Made by a program: the position numbers and the translations under genes. A stretch of 64,000 nucleotides of DNA, taken from assembly GCF_000281085.1 (NCBI RefSeq), contig NZ_JH767528.1, positions 1-64,000 on the forward strand, in the 5' to 3' direction. Under the pieces are notes generated by a model that was not told the DNA's origin, did no database searches, and worked only from the letters and a program-made list of their open reading frames with translations. Each line of letters begins with the position of its first letter. Within the stretch, counting starts at the first letter, position 1. Source of the DNA: Catenovulum agarivorans YM01. Lineage in GTDB: Bacteria > Pseudomonadota > Gammaproteobacteria > Enterobacterales > Alteromonadaceae. Below, piece by piece: positions 17,827 to 28,173 of this stretch.

Positions 17827-20640
17827 ATGAATAAAAATACCAAATTGACAGTTTCATTGATAAGCGCGGCCATCTTGATGTGGCCGCTAACTGGCTGTGA
17901 ACAACAGCAACCACAAAGTGTATCGGCTGATACCCAGCAGCTTGAACTAAATGCTGCGGCGCATTGGCTAACAACAACACAAATAAAAGTTAAACAAGCG
18001 CAAAACAGCGCAAATTTATATCTGGTTAAAATTGATGATTATTCGTTAGCACCCGAGCAAGCCGTGGTTAAAGCTATGCCATCGGCAATTCCTTTAATTG
18101 CTGCACAAGATAACCTGCAAGGTTTGTATCCTCACCTGAAAGACTTTACTAATTATTCAGTGCAAATAACCCCTGCCGAAGCTAAACATTGGTTGCGTGA
18201 TAAAGTTGTGGTTGTTCAGCTTGATAAAAATGAAAATCTTTTAGCAATTAATACAGTGCAAAGCGGTTTTGTATTAGACGATTTGTATACGCGCGGCGCA
18301 AATGACGCGGATGAAGTGGCAGATTTAGGCGCGGTCGTTAATCAACAAAATGTCTCTTTTAAGCTTTGGGCGCCCTTGGCGAAACAAGTTAGCTTGTTGC
18401 TGTTTAATGCCGATAAAACACCATTTAGCGCTGTGCCGGTTACTTTGGCATTCGATAACAATTCGGGTATTTGGTCGACTGAAATTGATAAGTCGCTAGT
18501 CGGCAAATATTACAAATACCAAATAACCCAATATCAACCGTCTGCAGAGGAAGTGCTGGTAACAGAAGCGACCGACCCATACTCCTTGAGTTTATCGACC
18601 GATAGTTTATACAGCCAAGTGGTTGATTTAACCGCTCAACAAACTATGCCTGAAGGTTGGGCAACTCATACTGTTCCTGTGGTTGCTGCGCCGGAAGATT
18701 TGATTATTTATGAATCACATATTCGTGACTTTAGTGCTTCTGACAATACGTTATCTGATCCCGCATATAAAGGTAAATATAAAGCCTTTTTAGAAACCAA
18801 TTCTGTATCTATAAATCATTTAAAAGCTTTGCGTAAAGCGGGTTTAAATGTCATGCACTTATTACCTACTTATGATCTGGGTTCTATTAACGAAACCGCA
18901 GAGCAAGTGATCGAATTGGACGAAACTATTGGTGAATTATGCCGTATGTTCCCTGAAGTGCATATTTGTAGTCGCGGCGAAATTCAGCATAAAACTGTGC
19001 GTGAAGTATTTGCCAGCATGGATCCTTTATCGACTGATGTACAAGCCGTTGTTGAACAAATTCGCGCTGCTGATCCATATAACTGGGGTTACGATCCTTA
19101 CCATTACACTGTGCCAGAAGGCAGTTATGCGATAAACCCTGAAGGCACATCACGTATTGTTGAGTTTAGAGAGATGGTGCAAGCCTTACATGGGTTAGGT
19201 TTTCGCGTGATTATGGATGTTGTGTATAACCATACTTTTCAAGCTGGGTTAAACCCAAAATCTGTATTAGATAGAATTGTGCCAAATTATTATCACAGAC
19301 TGAATCCAATTACTGGTGCGATTGAACAATCAACTTGCTGTGACAATACTGCAAGTGAACGAGTGATGATGGGCAAACTTATGGTAGATTCGCTGGTGGT
19401 TTGGGCGCGTGATTATAAAATTGATGGCTTTCGTTTTGACTTAATGGGTCATCAACCAAAAGAGCTTATGTTAGTTGCACGTGAAGCTGTACGCACGGTT
19501 GACCCTGACACTTATTTTTATGGTGAAGGTTGGAATTTTGGCGAAGTCGCCAACAATGCACAATTTGTCCAAGCGATTCAAACTGAGTTATCTGGCACTG
19601 AAATCGGTACATTTACTGACCGTATGCGTGACGCTGTACGAGGAGGGGCACCTTTTGATGGTGGAGAGTGGATCCGCCGTGGCCAAGGTTTATCGAATGG
19701 TTTGTATGTCATTCCAAATGAGTTGCAGCCAGAAGATAAACAAAAAGACGAATATTTGTTATCAATGAACCAAGCGCGTATTGGTTTAGCCGGTAATTTA
19801 GCTAACTTTAAAGTTAAAAATGAACAAGGCCTGTGGGTCACTGGCGCTGAGGTTGATTATGGTGGCGCGCCAACTGGTTACGCGTTAGATCCGGCTGACA
19901 CTGTTAATTATGTGTCGAAACACGATAATCAAACTTTGTGGGATAATAATCAGTACCGTATTGCCTATCATGTTGCAACTGAAGATAGAGTGCGTATGCA
20001 GTTGTTAGCTCTAGCTTACCCTTTGATGGGGCAGGGTATTCCGTTTATTCATATGGGGTCTGATTTATTGCGTTCTAAGTCGTTTCTGCGTGATAGTTAT
20101 GATTATGGTGATTGGTTTAATGCGGTCGACTTTGCTAAACAATCGAACAATTATCATGTCGGTTTACCGCCTGAGGTCAAAGACAAAGATAACTGGGATG
20201 TTATTCGCACTCTACTAAAAGAAAACCAAGGGCGTGATTTAGTTAAAGCTGCGGATATTGAGTTTAGCGCTATGGTTTTCCAAGAGTTTTTACGCATTCG
20301 CAGCGAAAATAAGTTGTTCCGTTTAACTACGGAAAAACAGGTTATGGATAAAGTGACTTTTCATAATACTGGTCCAAATGCTGTTGATGGTGTAATTGCG
20401 ATGAAAGTTTCTGACTTTTATGGTGAGCCAGTGCTGGATAAACGCCAGTCGTTGATGGTTATTTTTAATCATGGGACTGAGCAAATTGATTTGCGATATC
20501 CATCAGCCAAGTTGTATCGTTTGCATCCTGTGCAGAAAAATGGTGTGGATAAACGTGTGCAGCAGGCAAAAGCATTGGATGGCCGTTTTATTGTACCAGG
20601 GTTAACGGTTGCTGTATTTATGACTTCTCATAAGGATTAG
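17827..20640 (+). CDS. pulA: Pullulanase-type alpha-1,6-glucosidase lipoprotein (GH13)
   Basis: This 937-residue debranching enzyme would cleave alpha-1,6 links in pullulan and limit dextrins. It has a lipoprotein signal (PLTGC, Cys24), an N-terminal beta module, and a CBM48-type domain at about 170-250 (VSFKLWAPLAKQVSLLLF). The pullulanase hallmark YNWGYDPYHY is followed by VIMDVVYNHT. Catalytic residues are Asp538 in IDGFRFDLMGH, Glu567 in YFYGEGWNFGE and Asp700 in SKHDNQTLWD. Length and order fit the large bacterial pullulanase type. An operator variant lies upstream. It converges on the antiporter gene with only 16 bp between stops. Confidence 0.94.
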   Translation: MNKNTKLTVSLISAAILMWPLTGCEQQQPQSVSADTQQLELNAAAHWLTTTQIKVKQAQNSANLYLVKIDDYSLAPEQAVVKAMPSAIPLIAAQDNLQGLYPHLKDFTNYSVQITPAEAKHWLRDKVVVVQLDKNENLLAINTVQSGFVLDDLYTRGANDADEVADLGAVVNQQNVSFKLWAPLAKQVSLLLFNADKTPFSAVPVTLAFDNNSGIWSTEIDKSLVGKYYKYQITQYQPSAEEVLVTEATDPYSLSLSTDSLYSQVVDLTAQQTMPEGWATHTVPVVAAPEDLIIYESHIRDFSASDNTLSDPAYKGKYKAFLETNSVSINHLKALRKAGLNVMHLLPTYDLGSINETAEQVIELDETIGELCRMFPEVHICSRGEIQHKTVREVFASMDPLSTDVQAVVEQIRAADPYNWGYDPYHYTVPEGSYAINPEGTSRIVEFREMVQALHGLGFRVIMDVVYNHTFQAGLNPKSVLDRIVPNYYHRLNPITGAIEQSTCCDNTASERVMMGKLMVDSLVVWARDYKIDGFRFDLMGHQPKELMLVAREAVRTVDPDTYFYGEGWNFGEVANNAQFVQAIQTELSGTEIGTFTDRMRDAVRGGAPFDGGEWIRRGQGLSNGLYVIPNELQPEDKQKDEYLLSMNQARIGLAGNLANFKVKNEQGLWVTGAEVDYGGAPTGYALDPADTVNYVSKHDNQTLWDNNQYRIAYHVATEDRVRMQLLALAYPLMGQGIPFIHMGSDLLRSKSFLRDSYDYGDWFNAVDFAKQSNNYHVGLPPEVKDKDNWDVIRTLLKENQGRDLVKAADIEFSAMVFQEFLRIRSENKLFRLTTEKQVMDKVTFHNTGPNAVDGVIAMKVSDFYGEPVLDKRQSLMVIFNHGTEQIDLRYPSAKLYRLHPVQKNGVDKRVQQAKALDGRFIVPGLTVAVFMTSHKD

Positions 20641-20656
20641 TGTCACTTAATTGTTA

Positions 20657-22651
20657 TTATCCGAGCGCCAATTTATGTATTTGCTCGTCTATATCTGCCA
20701 GCAGTTTTTCTGATTCTGCTGGTTCAAGTACACCTTGTTCGGCAAGGTCTGTTATTTTATGTCGGCGTTTATTGAGTAGTACGCGGGTGGCGAGCAGGGT
20801 TTGAATTTGTTTTACTCGTTCAGGTTCAAACTGATTAATTGCATGTAAATAATGCTGCATTTGTTCAATGTTTTGCTCAAGCTCCTGGGCGATTAACTGA
20901 TAAATATGTTTTGGTGCTTCTAAGTCACTCAAATGTCTCCAGTTACTTTTTTGTGCTTGGATAAAACTGTGCGCGATATAAAATGTCAGTTCAAAATTAC
21001 TGTCGTCTATAGGTTCTAGATAAATTTCTTTGCGTGGGTAAATGCTAGGCTCACCATCTAATGCATGTTCAACTGCTTCGTTGAGTATTTGCACAGCTTT
21101 GATACTCAACATGCCTTGGTCGAATTGTTGCCAATAAAAGCGCTTTTCAGCTTCTAAAATACGTCGTTTATAAGCGACAGTCAGCTCATGCTCGTCTTTG
21201 GTTAAATGATCAATTTCTTCTTCGGTTATCAGTTTGTTGATATGCTCATGTTGCAAAATAATCGACCAATCGGCAGCTTCAAAATTTTCATCTTTACGCA
21301 GTTTTTCTATCTCTCTTTGCAAACTGAGTTGAATATGTAATTCTGCTTTGTCGACGGTTTTTTGTTTGGCTTCAGGTAGCTTATTAAGGCCAAGTTTTTC
21401 TAACAATAAACGAATGGTGCCACCGTTAATGACTATGGTTAACACCACTATGCCTGCGGTTAAAAACAGAATTTGTTCACCTATGGTTTGTGCGATATGG
21501 TCGCTTTGTACGACAGATAAAGCCAATGCTAATGCAACTGCACCACGTAATCCCCCCCAAATTAGCACTAACGACTTATCTTTAGTAATGCCTATACCTA
21601 TGTGTTTTAGAATCGGTGAGAGAGATACGATAGAAACCCCACGAATTACTAAAACGGCAAGATACAAAATGGTCAGCATTAACCAAGCTTGAGGGTCATT
21701 TAAACGTATTTTTACTGCAACAATAATGCCAACCAACACAAAAATAAGCGTGTTGGCTAGGTAGGCCATGAGCTCCCAAAACTGATGCAAAAAGTGTTTT
21801 ACTTCGGCGGAAATGCGCGTGCGCCCTTGAGCTGCTAACAGCACACCTAAAGTGACGACGGCAACTACCCCCGAAACATGAAAGACCCCTTCGGCGATAT
21901 AAAAGACTAGATAGGCGGTGGCGATAGATGAGGTTATTTCAATTAACGGATCATTAAAAATTTTGCCTAACCACAATATCATAAGCCAGCCGCCTGCTAA
22001 GCCAATTAAAAAGCCAAAACTAACAACCCAAGTAAAGTCGCCAATAACCTCTAACGCAGTAATGTCGGCGGCATGGTTTGCACTTAACATGCTATAAAAC
22101 AAGGTAAATAATACGATGGCTGTACCGTCGTTTAATAATGACTCACCTTCAATTAAGGTTTCTAAGCGTTTGCGTGAACTGAGTTCTTTAAGTAGCGCGA
22201 CCACGGCAACAGGATCGGTTGCACTGATCAGTGCACCAAACATAAAACAGACTGGCCAGCTCCAATCCCATGGGAATACATATTTAACAAATACAGCGGT
22301 AATACTGGTACAAAGGATCAAACCTGGTACGGCCAGCAGGGCGATTTGGCTAAAGGTACGTTTAAACAAATGGGTTTGAATAGCGTAAGCAGATTCAAAA
22401 ATTAGTGTGGGGAGAAACAAAAATAAAATTAAATGGGGGTCAATGTTAGCAACAAGTTGCACAGTTTGATTGTACAAAGCCGGCATATTGCTATGGTCAA
22501 AACGGTAAACTAAACCAAATAAAATACCGACTATCAGCAAGGCGACTGTGTAAGGTATAGCAACCCGTTTAAGCATGTGGCGCAAAGTTACCCCAACTAA
22601 CAAAGTAACGCTAACAAACAACAGTATTTGCACACCAACATGCTCAAGCAT
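20657..22651 (-). CDS. CPA1 family Na+/H+ antiporter
   Basis: This 664-residue inner-membrane cation/proton antiporter has about 12 hydrophobic segments in the first 400 residues, with FLFLPTLIFESAYAI, GALISATDPVAVVALL and EGESLLNDGTAIVLF as the NhaP/NHE ion-site motifs. A charged cytoplasmic tail of about 260 residues follows, rich in helices. The start is the ATG at 22651, because GGAGG lies 6 nt upstream; the TTG two codons earlier would touch the ribosome site. It follows the amylase operon on the same strand after 58 bp containing a hairpin, so partial read-through is possible. Sodium extrusion would support the sodium-driven symporter; this is inference. Confidence 0.92.
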   Translation of the reverse strand: MLEHVGVQILLFVSVTLLVGVTLRHMLKRVAIPYTVALLIVGILFGLVYRFDHSNMPALYNQTVQLVANIDPHLILFLFLPTLIFESAYAIQTHLFKRTFSQIALLAVPGLILCTSITAVFVKYVFPWDWSWPVCFMFGALISATDPVAVVALLKELSSRKRLETLIEGESLLNDGTAIVLFTLFYSMLSANHAADITALEVIGDFTWVVSFGFLIGLAGGWLMILWLGKIFNDPLIEITSSIATAYLVFYIAEGVFHVSGVVAVVTLGVLLAAQGRTRISAEVKHFLHQFWELMAYLANTLIFVLVGIIVAVKIRLNDPQAWLMLTILYLAVLVIRGVSIVSLSPILKHIGIGITKDKSLVLIWGGLRGAVALALALSVVQSDHIAQTIGEQILFLTAGIVVLTIVINGGTIRLLLEKLGLNKLPEAKQKTVDKAELHIQLSLQREIEKLRKDENFEAADWSIILQHEHINKLITEEEIDHLTKDEHELTVAYKRRILEAEKRFYWQQFDQGMLSIKAVQILNEAVEHALDGEPSIYPRKEIYLEPIDDSNFELTFYIAHSFIQAQKSNWRHLSDLEAPKHIYQLIAQELEQNIEQMQHYLHAINQFEPERVKQIQTLLATRVLLNKRRHKITDLAEQGVLEPAESEKLLADIDEQIHKLALG

Positions 22652-22665
22652 AATCAACCTCCACG

Positions 22666-22692
22666 GTAGGCTACTGGCTAAGTGTAGCCTAC
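22666..22692. terminator. Hairpin between amylase operon and antiporter gene
   Basis: GTAGGCTAC (22666-22674) pairs perfectly with GTAGCCTAC (22684-22692) around 9 nt. No T run follows on the minus strand, and the antiporter ribosome site comes next, so it may be a 3' end stabiliser or weak terminator. Confidence 0.5.
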
Positions 22693-22709
22693 TTTGAGGT
22701 TTTATTAGC

Positions 22710-25310
22710 TTAAAGTTTAATTAACACTGCATCGGCAATTTTGCTGCGTTGGTTTGTTTGTGCTTTTAAACTAAAACTCCATTCGGCGGCTTGGTCACTT
22801 ATATGTCGATATTCGCCTTTTTCATCTTTATCCCAGGTAGTTACATAAATGCGACTAGCTTGCCATTGTTCAACATCCAAAAACTCGCCGCGATAGGTTA
22901 GCGTAATGGTTTTTGCTTGTTTATCTACTTGAATGTCTGGCGCGTAACTAAACTTTTCACCATCTTGCTCTGCTGATGCTCCTGTATTGGTAAAAATATA
23001 ATTGCCCCAACCAAATAAGCTATTGGCTAAATCCCAATTTAATCCGGCTGGCATAGTCGCATTTAATTTAGGCAGCGAGGTAGCGCCTGTTTTATTAGCT
23101 AAATCGATAAACACAGTTAAGGCCAAGTGATCCATACCATTGGGTGGCGCCCAATCAGTCGAGATATCACACATGGTGAGTGTTAGTTGTAAGTTTTTAC
23201 CTGCGTATTTAGCGCTGGCCGATTGAATATCCAGATAACAGGCATTTTGTTGATAACCGGCTAATTGGTATTGATTGGCTAACCCTTTGTCATCCCCAGT
23301 TGGATCTTGTTGGGTGATTTGTTTGCCTTGTTGATAACTAACCTTATATAACTGCTTTTCGCTGCTGATATTCAATTCTGGTGAATATATTTCAATAGAA
23401 TGTGGGTAACTGCCTAAATCATTCACTGGTAGGTCAACTTGCCAAGCTCCATTTTTATCTGCGGTAAATGCTTTGGCATTGCTTAAACGGCCGTCTATTA
23501 CTCGCAACAATTTTGCATTCGCTTGGCTCACTTGACCACTGATGCTAGCTTGGTTTTGATTTATAAACTCTTTGGCAATTTTGTTGCTTGTTATCCAATT
23601 TTTCTGCTTGTTTTGTTTAATCTGTTTATTCGCGCTCGCGCCTTTTTCTGCGTAAAAAACAGCGACCGAGCGCGCTGGTAATACTCCGGTAAAACCTTGT
23701 GTATTAGTTAAAGCTTCGGCTTTGGTTAAATTTAAACTAAACAGCAGTTTTGCCTGTTTTTGTGGGTTTAACGAGGTATTGATTTGGCTGAGTAATACTG
23801 GCTCATTGGCGGTATTCATTAATACATAAGCCGATTGACCTTGATAACTTTGTTGGTAAGCAAATACACCTGCACCAAATTCACTATCAGCTAATATGTT
23901 CAACTTGCCATGGGTAAATACTTTCGACTGTTTACGTAATTTTGCCAAAGTTTGAATGTGTTTATACATTTCTGAGTTGGGATTAAACTGGCTGACTTCT
24001 GAGCCATAGCCACCAGCAAACATAGTTTGGCGTGCCAATATATGCGCTTGTTCATCACCTTGATAAATAACTGGAATACCCGGTGTGGTAAACAATAAAA
24101 CATAGGCCTGTTTAAAGCCGTCGATATTGCCTGCTTGTAAAAAACGTACCACGTCATGGTTGTCGATAAAATTAACTAACTTACCCGTGTCGGCATAAAC
24201 TTTTTGCGCGAGCTCTAAACGGTAACTGAGTTGTGCGGTTGGTTTACCGCCAGCAAAAATATTTTCAATTTCTTTGTAGAGTGGAAAATTGATTGGCGCG
24301 TCGATCCGTTTTGTTGTGTCGTCGCTGAGGTATTTTTTGATTGTTTGTTCACCATCATCTTGGTACGGCAATGATGTGTTAAATATTTCACCAAAGGTAA
24401 AAAAATCATCGCGCCCTGTGGTTTTGGCAATGGCTCTTACCCCGTCATCAGCGTGAATAAAATCGTTGTAAAAATCGGCTTCAACGTATTTGGCTGTGTC
24501 TATTCTAAAAGCATCAACACCTGCTTTAGTTATCCAGTCACCATAACTTTGTTTTAGTGCGTGACGCACATGTGGGTTCTGGGTATTTAAGTCATCTAAA
24601 TCGGCAGACTGATAATGTTTAACTTGGTAAGGGTCGTTTACTGAGCTAATAGCCGGTGTCCAATGGTAAATGTTTTGCTTAAATTCACTACCGAGTAATG
24701 CATTATTCAAATTAAACGGGAACTGTTCAGGTTTAGCCGTAGGAATAGATTGGTGATTAAGCACAAAGTTTTGTTGTGGGTTATTTGGGTTGTATTCACC
24801 TTGATAAGTAAAGAAATTGCCTGTGTGATTAACCACAATATCTTGAATTAAGTACATGCCACGTTTGTGCAAACTGCGTGACAAATTTTGGTAATCGGTC
24901 AAAGTACCATAATGTTCGTCTACTTTATCAAAGTCTCGCGCCCAATAACCGTGATAACCCCAATATTGCGCAATTGGGTCGTACCATTGGTTGGCAACAT
25001 GTGGGGTTGTCCACACGGCGGTTATGCCTAAGTTTTGTAAATAATCGAGTTGCTGAGTAATACCTTGAATATCACCACCGTTGTATTTACTTGCAGCCCC
25101 CGGTTGATAAACACCAACGCCTTGATCATTGTTTGTTGGGTTACCGTCGTTAAATCTGTCAATCATCAAAAAATAGATCACTTGTTCACGCCAGTCAGGT
25201 GAGGGCACATGCAATGGCCCAAGTTGTTCGTTGGCAAAACTGCTGCAAGTTAGAGTTAACAAACTTGTTATGCTTAAGGTTGTTAGTCTGTTTTTATTGA
25301 TTAAGGGCAT
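22710..25310 (-). CDS. Large exported GH13 alpha-amylase with C-terminal binding module
   Basis: This 866-residue periplasmic or secreted amylase has a signal peptide (LTTLSITSLLTLTCSSFAN). The GH13 barrel begins WREQVIYFLMIDRFNDG. Catalytic residues are Asp271 in AGVDAFRIDTAKY, Glu308 in FTFGEIFN and Asp386 in FIDNHDVVRF. A beta domain ends near 560, and a linker plus beta-sandwich lies at about 570-660. A C-terminal module at about 690-866 (QLAGYQQNACYLDIQSA, DHLALTVFIDLANKTGA) resembles the glucodextranase C-terminal/DOMON-like type. It is the last gene of the GNAT-DUF5916-amylase operon, 10 bp after DUF5916. The product pattern cannot be read from sequence. Confidence 0.92.
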   Translation of the reverse strand: MPLINKNRLTTLSITSLLTLTCSSFANEQLGPLHVPSPDWREQVIYFLMIDRFNDGNPTNNDQGVGVYQPGAASKYNGGDIQGITQQLDYLQNLGITAVWTTPHVANQWYDPIAQYWGYHGYWARDFDKVDEHYGTLTDYQNLSRSLHKRGMYLIQDIVVNHTGNFFTYQGEYNPNNPQQNFVLNHQSIPTAKPEQFPFNLNNALLGSEFKQNIYHWTPAISSVNDPYQVKHYQSADLDDLNTQNPHVRHALKQSYGDWITKAGVDAFRIDTAKYVEADFYNDFIHADDGVRAIAKTTGRDDFFTFGEIFNTSLPYQDDGEQTIKKYLSDDTTKRIDAPINFPLYKEIENIFAGGKPTAQLSYRLELAQKVYADTGKLVNFIDNHDVVRFLQAGNIDGFKQAYVLLFTTPGIPVIYQGDEQAHILARQTMFAGGYGSEVSQFNPNSEMYKHIQTLAKLRKQSKVFTHGKLNILADSEFGAGVFAYQQSYQGQSAYVLMNTANEPVLLSQINTSLNPQKQAKLLFSLNLTKAEALTNTQGFTGVLPARSVAVFYAEKGASANKQIKQNKQKNWITSNKIAKEFINQNQASISGQVSQANAKLLRVIDGRLSNAKAFTADKNGAWQVDLPVNDLGSYPHSIEIYSPELNISSEKQLYKVSYQQGKQITQQDPTGDDKGLANQYQLAGYQQNACYLDIQSASAKYAGKNLQLTLTMCDISTDWAPPNGMDHLALTVFIDLANKTGATSLPKLNATMPAGLNWDLANSLFGWGNYIFTNTGASAEQDGEKFSYAPDIQVDKQAKTITLTYRGEFLDVEQWQASRIYVTTWDKDEKGEYRHISDQAAEWSFSLKAQTNQRSKIADAVLIKL

Positions 25311-25320
25311 GGGTTAAATC

Positions 25321-27522
25321 CTAAAAAGTGTAACTCACTTTAAAAAATGCAGCTTTTTGCTGGGTGGTGAAACCTTGTAATACAGAGTCATCCAGCATAT
25401 TGATTGAAAAACCAAAGTGCGCTGCGGTAAATGCATCAAATCGCCAGCTATGAATAAATTTAGCTGACACTGATTGATTGTGCTGTAGATAATTGAGCTC
25501 TTGTTGCTGAATATTTTGTTTGAGGTTGTTGTAAACCACCGACAGTTTGCTTTTATGGCTGTGGTTATATTGGTAGCTCACGCGTAAATCCGACAGGTTA
25601 ACTAGGTATAAGTCGTTACTGCCAGAGTCCATATTTTCGTATGTGTGAGTGAGTTGAATGTTGAGGTGTTTGTTTACATTCCACTTCACAATGGGGTGAA
25701 TTTGAAACTTGTCACCTTGGCTATTATTAAAATAGTCGACTGCATTGGCACGCAGCAAAAGTACGCTACTAAATACGCTAGGTGTTAGGTTCATTTCGCC
25801 ATAAAAGAAAGCAAAATTGGTATTAAACATACCTTGGTCTAAATATCGACCAACTTTGTGTTGAATGCCTGCACCTGTGCTAATGCGCGATTGTTTAGGG
25901 CCTTTAAAGTTAAATTGAATTTCAACATTGTCTTCAATTGCTTGGTTATCGAGTGTGCTTTTCTTTTCGCCGCCCGCCCAAAATTCAAACTGGCTCCAAG
26001 CTGAATTTGCAAAATACTCAACGTAACCCGCACGTACTTTTTGGTATTTGCGATTAACACTGTTTACCTGGCCTAAGTCGGCACGAAAATCTTCTGCGAC
26101 TTGTTGGTATTCTGCATTAAACCAAAAGTTGCGTTGATTATGGTTAAGCTTGATTTGCCAAGCTTCGCCAGTGCCGGGTGAGGTTTGCTCAAAAGCATCT
26201 GGATACTGAGTGTCAGACCAAACAAATTGCCCTTCAATTGTGGTGCTGTCGGTTAAGCTATATTTGCTGTCTAGCGCTACTACATGGTTATGGTAATCAT
26301 CGCTTTGTCGTGAGGTTGCAAATGCACCTATACTAAAATCTTCGCTGCTATCAAAGCGATAACGAGCCGCGGCGTTAGTGCTTTTTTGTTGGTATTCAAC
26401 AATGCTTGAACCTAAAGTGCCGGGTAGCTGAACCAAAGTTGATTCGTCGTTCGTTAACAGTGTGGCAAAACTATGTTGTTGGCTGCGGCTGACAAACTTA
26501 ACCCCAGCTTCTGGTTTAGCAATATTACGTGTATGCAATAGGTTAAATAAGCTGCCGAATTGGTCGCTATTTTCAACAAAAAAGCGGCGTTTTTCATCAA
26601 AATACAAGGCGTATGTACTATTGATATCTAGCTGCGCACTGTCAGCTTCCACTTGTGAAAAATCTGGATTAATCGTCGCGGTTAACCGGCTGTTCGAGCT
26701 AATTTGCCAGTTTAAATCTGCGCCTATTTCTACTTGATTGTCCGATTGCCATTGCTCTGGGTCGAAGCGTTGGCGCTGTTTTTGGCTAATCGCTGAAAGA
26801 GTTGGGGTAAATAAAAATTGGCTGGCAGTGGTTGCTTGTTCAAAACCTCTGATACTTTGCATTTGGCACAATACACACTCTTGGTTTTTGTCTTTTTTAA
26901 CATTGGATATTTGATAGTGAACGTTGCGCGGATATTTACGAATAAACTCTATTTGCCAGTTTTTCAGTTGCTTGCTGTCGGCAAAACTAAGCTGATCAAA
27001 TGGGATTTTAAATTCAGCGCTATATCCTGATTCGGTTAGCTGGGTTTTTGCTTGCCAAATAGCATTCCAATCGTCAGCGGTTGATTTATCAAACTCGTTT
27101 TCTAATGAATCAATTTGCACTGAATCTGGGTTAACAAAAAACTGATAAGCAAATTTGGCATTGTTATAAGTGTCGAGTTTAAAACCAATTAAATCGTCAT
27201 CCCAAACTAGATCTCTGTCTTTTAAATGCGAGCGAATTTGTGCTGGGTTAGGGTCATTGGCTTTAAAACCCACATATAAATAATGTGCATCATGAAATAC
27301 ATATGCTGTGGTTGTTACTGGCGCTTGCGTATTGTCGTACGGAAAAGTTACGTAATTTAGTTGAAACTCGGCGGCTTGTTGCCAAACACTCTCGTTTAAT
27401 TGACCGTCTAATACTATTTGCTCAGACAAGTTTGGAATGCTGATTGTATTGGCAATAGCTGATGTACTAAACAGGCCTGCAGTTAAGATTAAAGTGATTG
27501 TTTTTATTAGTTTTTGATACAT
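25321..27522 (-). CDS. DUF5916/CBM9-like outer-membrane beta-barrel protein
   Basis: This 733-residue protein has a signal peptide (LIKTITLILTAGLFSTSAIA). An N-terminal CBM9-like sandwich follows (IVLDGQLNESVWQQAAEF, HYLYVGFKANDPNP, WNAIWQAKT, about 25-220). From about 240 it is a DUF5916 barrel of alternating strands ending in FFKVSYTF, with a terminal Phe as in outer-membrane porins. Homologues are common in marine Bacteroidetes and gammaproteobacteria beside hydrolases, but no transport substrate is proven. Being sandwiched in an amylase operon suggests a starch-binding or dextrin-passage role in the outer membrane; this is inference. Confidence 0.85.
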   Translation of the reverse strand: MYQKLIKTITLILTAGLFSTSAIANTISIPNLSEQIVLDGQLNESVWQQAAEFQLNYVTFPYDNTQAPVTTTAYVFHDAHYLYVGFKANDPNPAQIRSHLKDRDLVWDDDLIGFKLDTYNNAKFAYQFFVNPDSVQIDSLENEFDKSTADDWNAIWQAKTQLTESGYSAEFKIPFDQLSFADSKQLKNWQIEFIRKYPRNVHYQISNVKKDKNQECVLCQMQSIRGFEQATTASQFLFTPTLSAISQKQRQRFDPEQWQSDNQVEIGADLNWQISSNSRLTATINPDFSQVEADSAQLDINSTYALYFDEKRRFFVENSDQFGSLFNLLHTRNIAKPEAGVKFVSRSQQHSFATLLTNDESTLVQLPGTLGSSIVEYQQKSTNAAARYRFDSSEDFSIGAFATSRQSDDYHNHVVALDSKYSLTDSTTIEGQFVWSDTQYPDAFEQTSPGTGEAWQIKLNHNQRNFWFNAEYQQVAEDFRADLGQVNSVNRKYQKVRAGYVEYFANSAWSQFEFWAGGEKKSTLDNQAIEDNVEIQFNFKGPKQSRISTGAGIQHKVGRYLDQGMFNTNFAFFYGEMNLTPSVFSSVLLLRANAVDYFNNSQGDKFQIHPIVKWNVNKHLNIQLTHTYENMDSGSNDLYLVNLSDLRVSYQYNHSHKSKLSVVYNNLKQNIQQQELNYLQHNQSVSAKFIHSWRFDAFTAAHFGFSINMLDDSVLQGFTTQQKAAFFKVSYTF

Positions 27523-27528
27523 GAAAAA

Positions 27529-28116
27529 TTAGTCTCTTACCGCTAAGGTTAATGCCATATCAAGGTTGTCTAGTGGCTGCTGATTTTTGTCTAAAGTGGT
27601 GAATTGGCCGAGCTCATTGAAGCCTGATTTTTGGTAAAAACGCACGGCTTGAGCGTTAGTTTTTTGTGTTCCGCCCATTAAAATTATCTGATCTGCACCT
27701 AACAATTGAGCTTGCTGAATAAGTGCAGGCATAACCGCACTGGCGATGTTTTTGCTTTGATAATCGTCCGCAATGCAAGGGGCAAATACTTTGCTGTTGG
27801 CGCTTAAGGTGAGTTGGTAATTTTGGTAGCGAGATGCATCTTGTGGATAAGACTCGGCTGAATAATTATCCAAAATCAGATAACCAATAATTTTATTTTG
27901 TTTGGCTGTGCAGATTACATATCGAGTTGCAATCAAAGTGCCGTCAGAGCATAAAGTATGTGCATACGCCGCAGTCATTGGATGCGGTGCATAACGGCTG
28001 CGCGTAACATCCGACAAGCTGGCAAAAAAATGCGCCAGCTCAACAGTATCCTGTTGGTTTAGTTGGCGTAAGACAAAACGTTCGCCTTGTTGATTGCTAA
28101 TTATGGTTGCGTGCAT
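27529..28116 (-). CDS. GNAT family N-acetyltransferase
   Basis: This 195-residue acyltransferase has the GNAT fold (RFVLRQLNQQDTVELAHFF at the start, ICTAKQNKIIGYLILDN as strand 4, VFAPCIADDYQSKNIASAVM as the acyl-CoA loop region, NAQAVRFYQKSGFNELG at the end). The ATG at 28116 is used; the open frame extends to a TTG at 28164 without a ribosome site. It is the first gene of the operon, 6 bp before DUF5916 and 58 bp after an operator-like site. Its substrate is unknown, and an acetyltransferase at the head of an amylase operon is unusual. Confidence 0.82.
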   Translation of the reverse strand: MHATIISNQQGERFVLRQLNQQDTVELAHFFASLSDVTRSRYAPHPMTAAYAHTLCSDGTLIATRYVICTAKQNKIIGYLILDNYSAESYPQDASRYQNYQLTLSANSKVFAPCIADDYQSKNIASAVMPALIQQAQLLGADQIILMGGTQKTNAQAVRFYQKSGFNELGQFTTLDKNQQPLDNLDMALTLAVRD

Positions 28117-28173
28117 AAGGTGTTTTCCAGTTTGGACATACAATTCTACTTTTATATGTTGCAACTATGTTAT

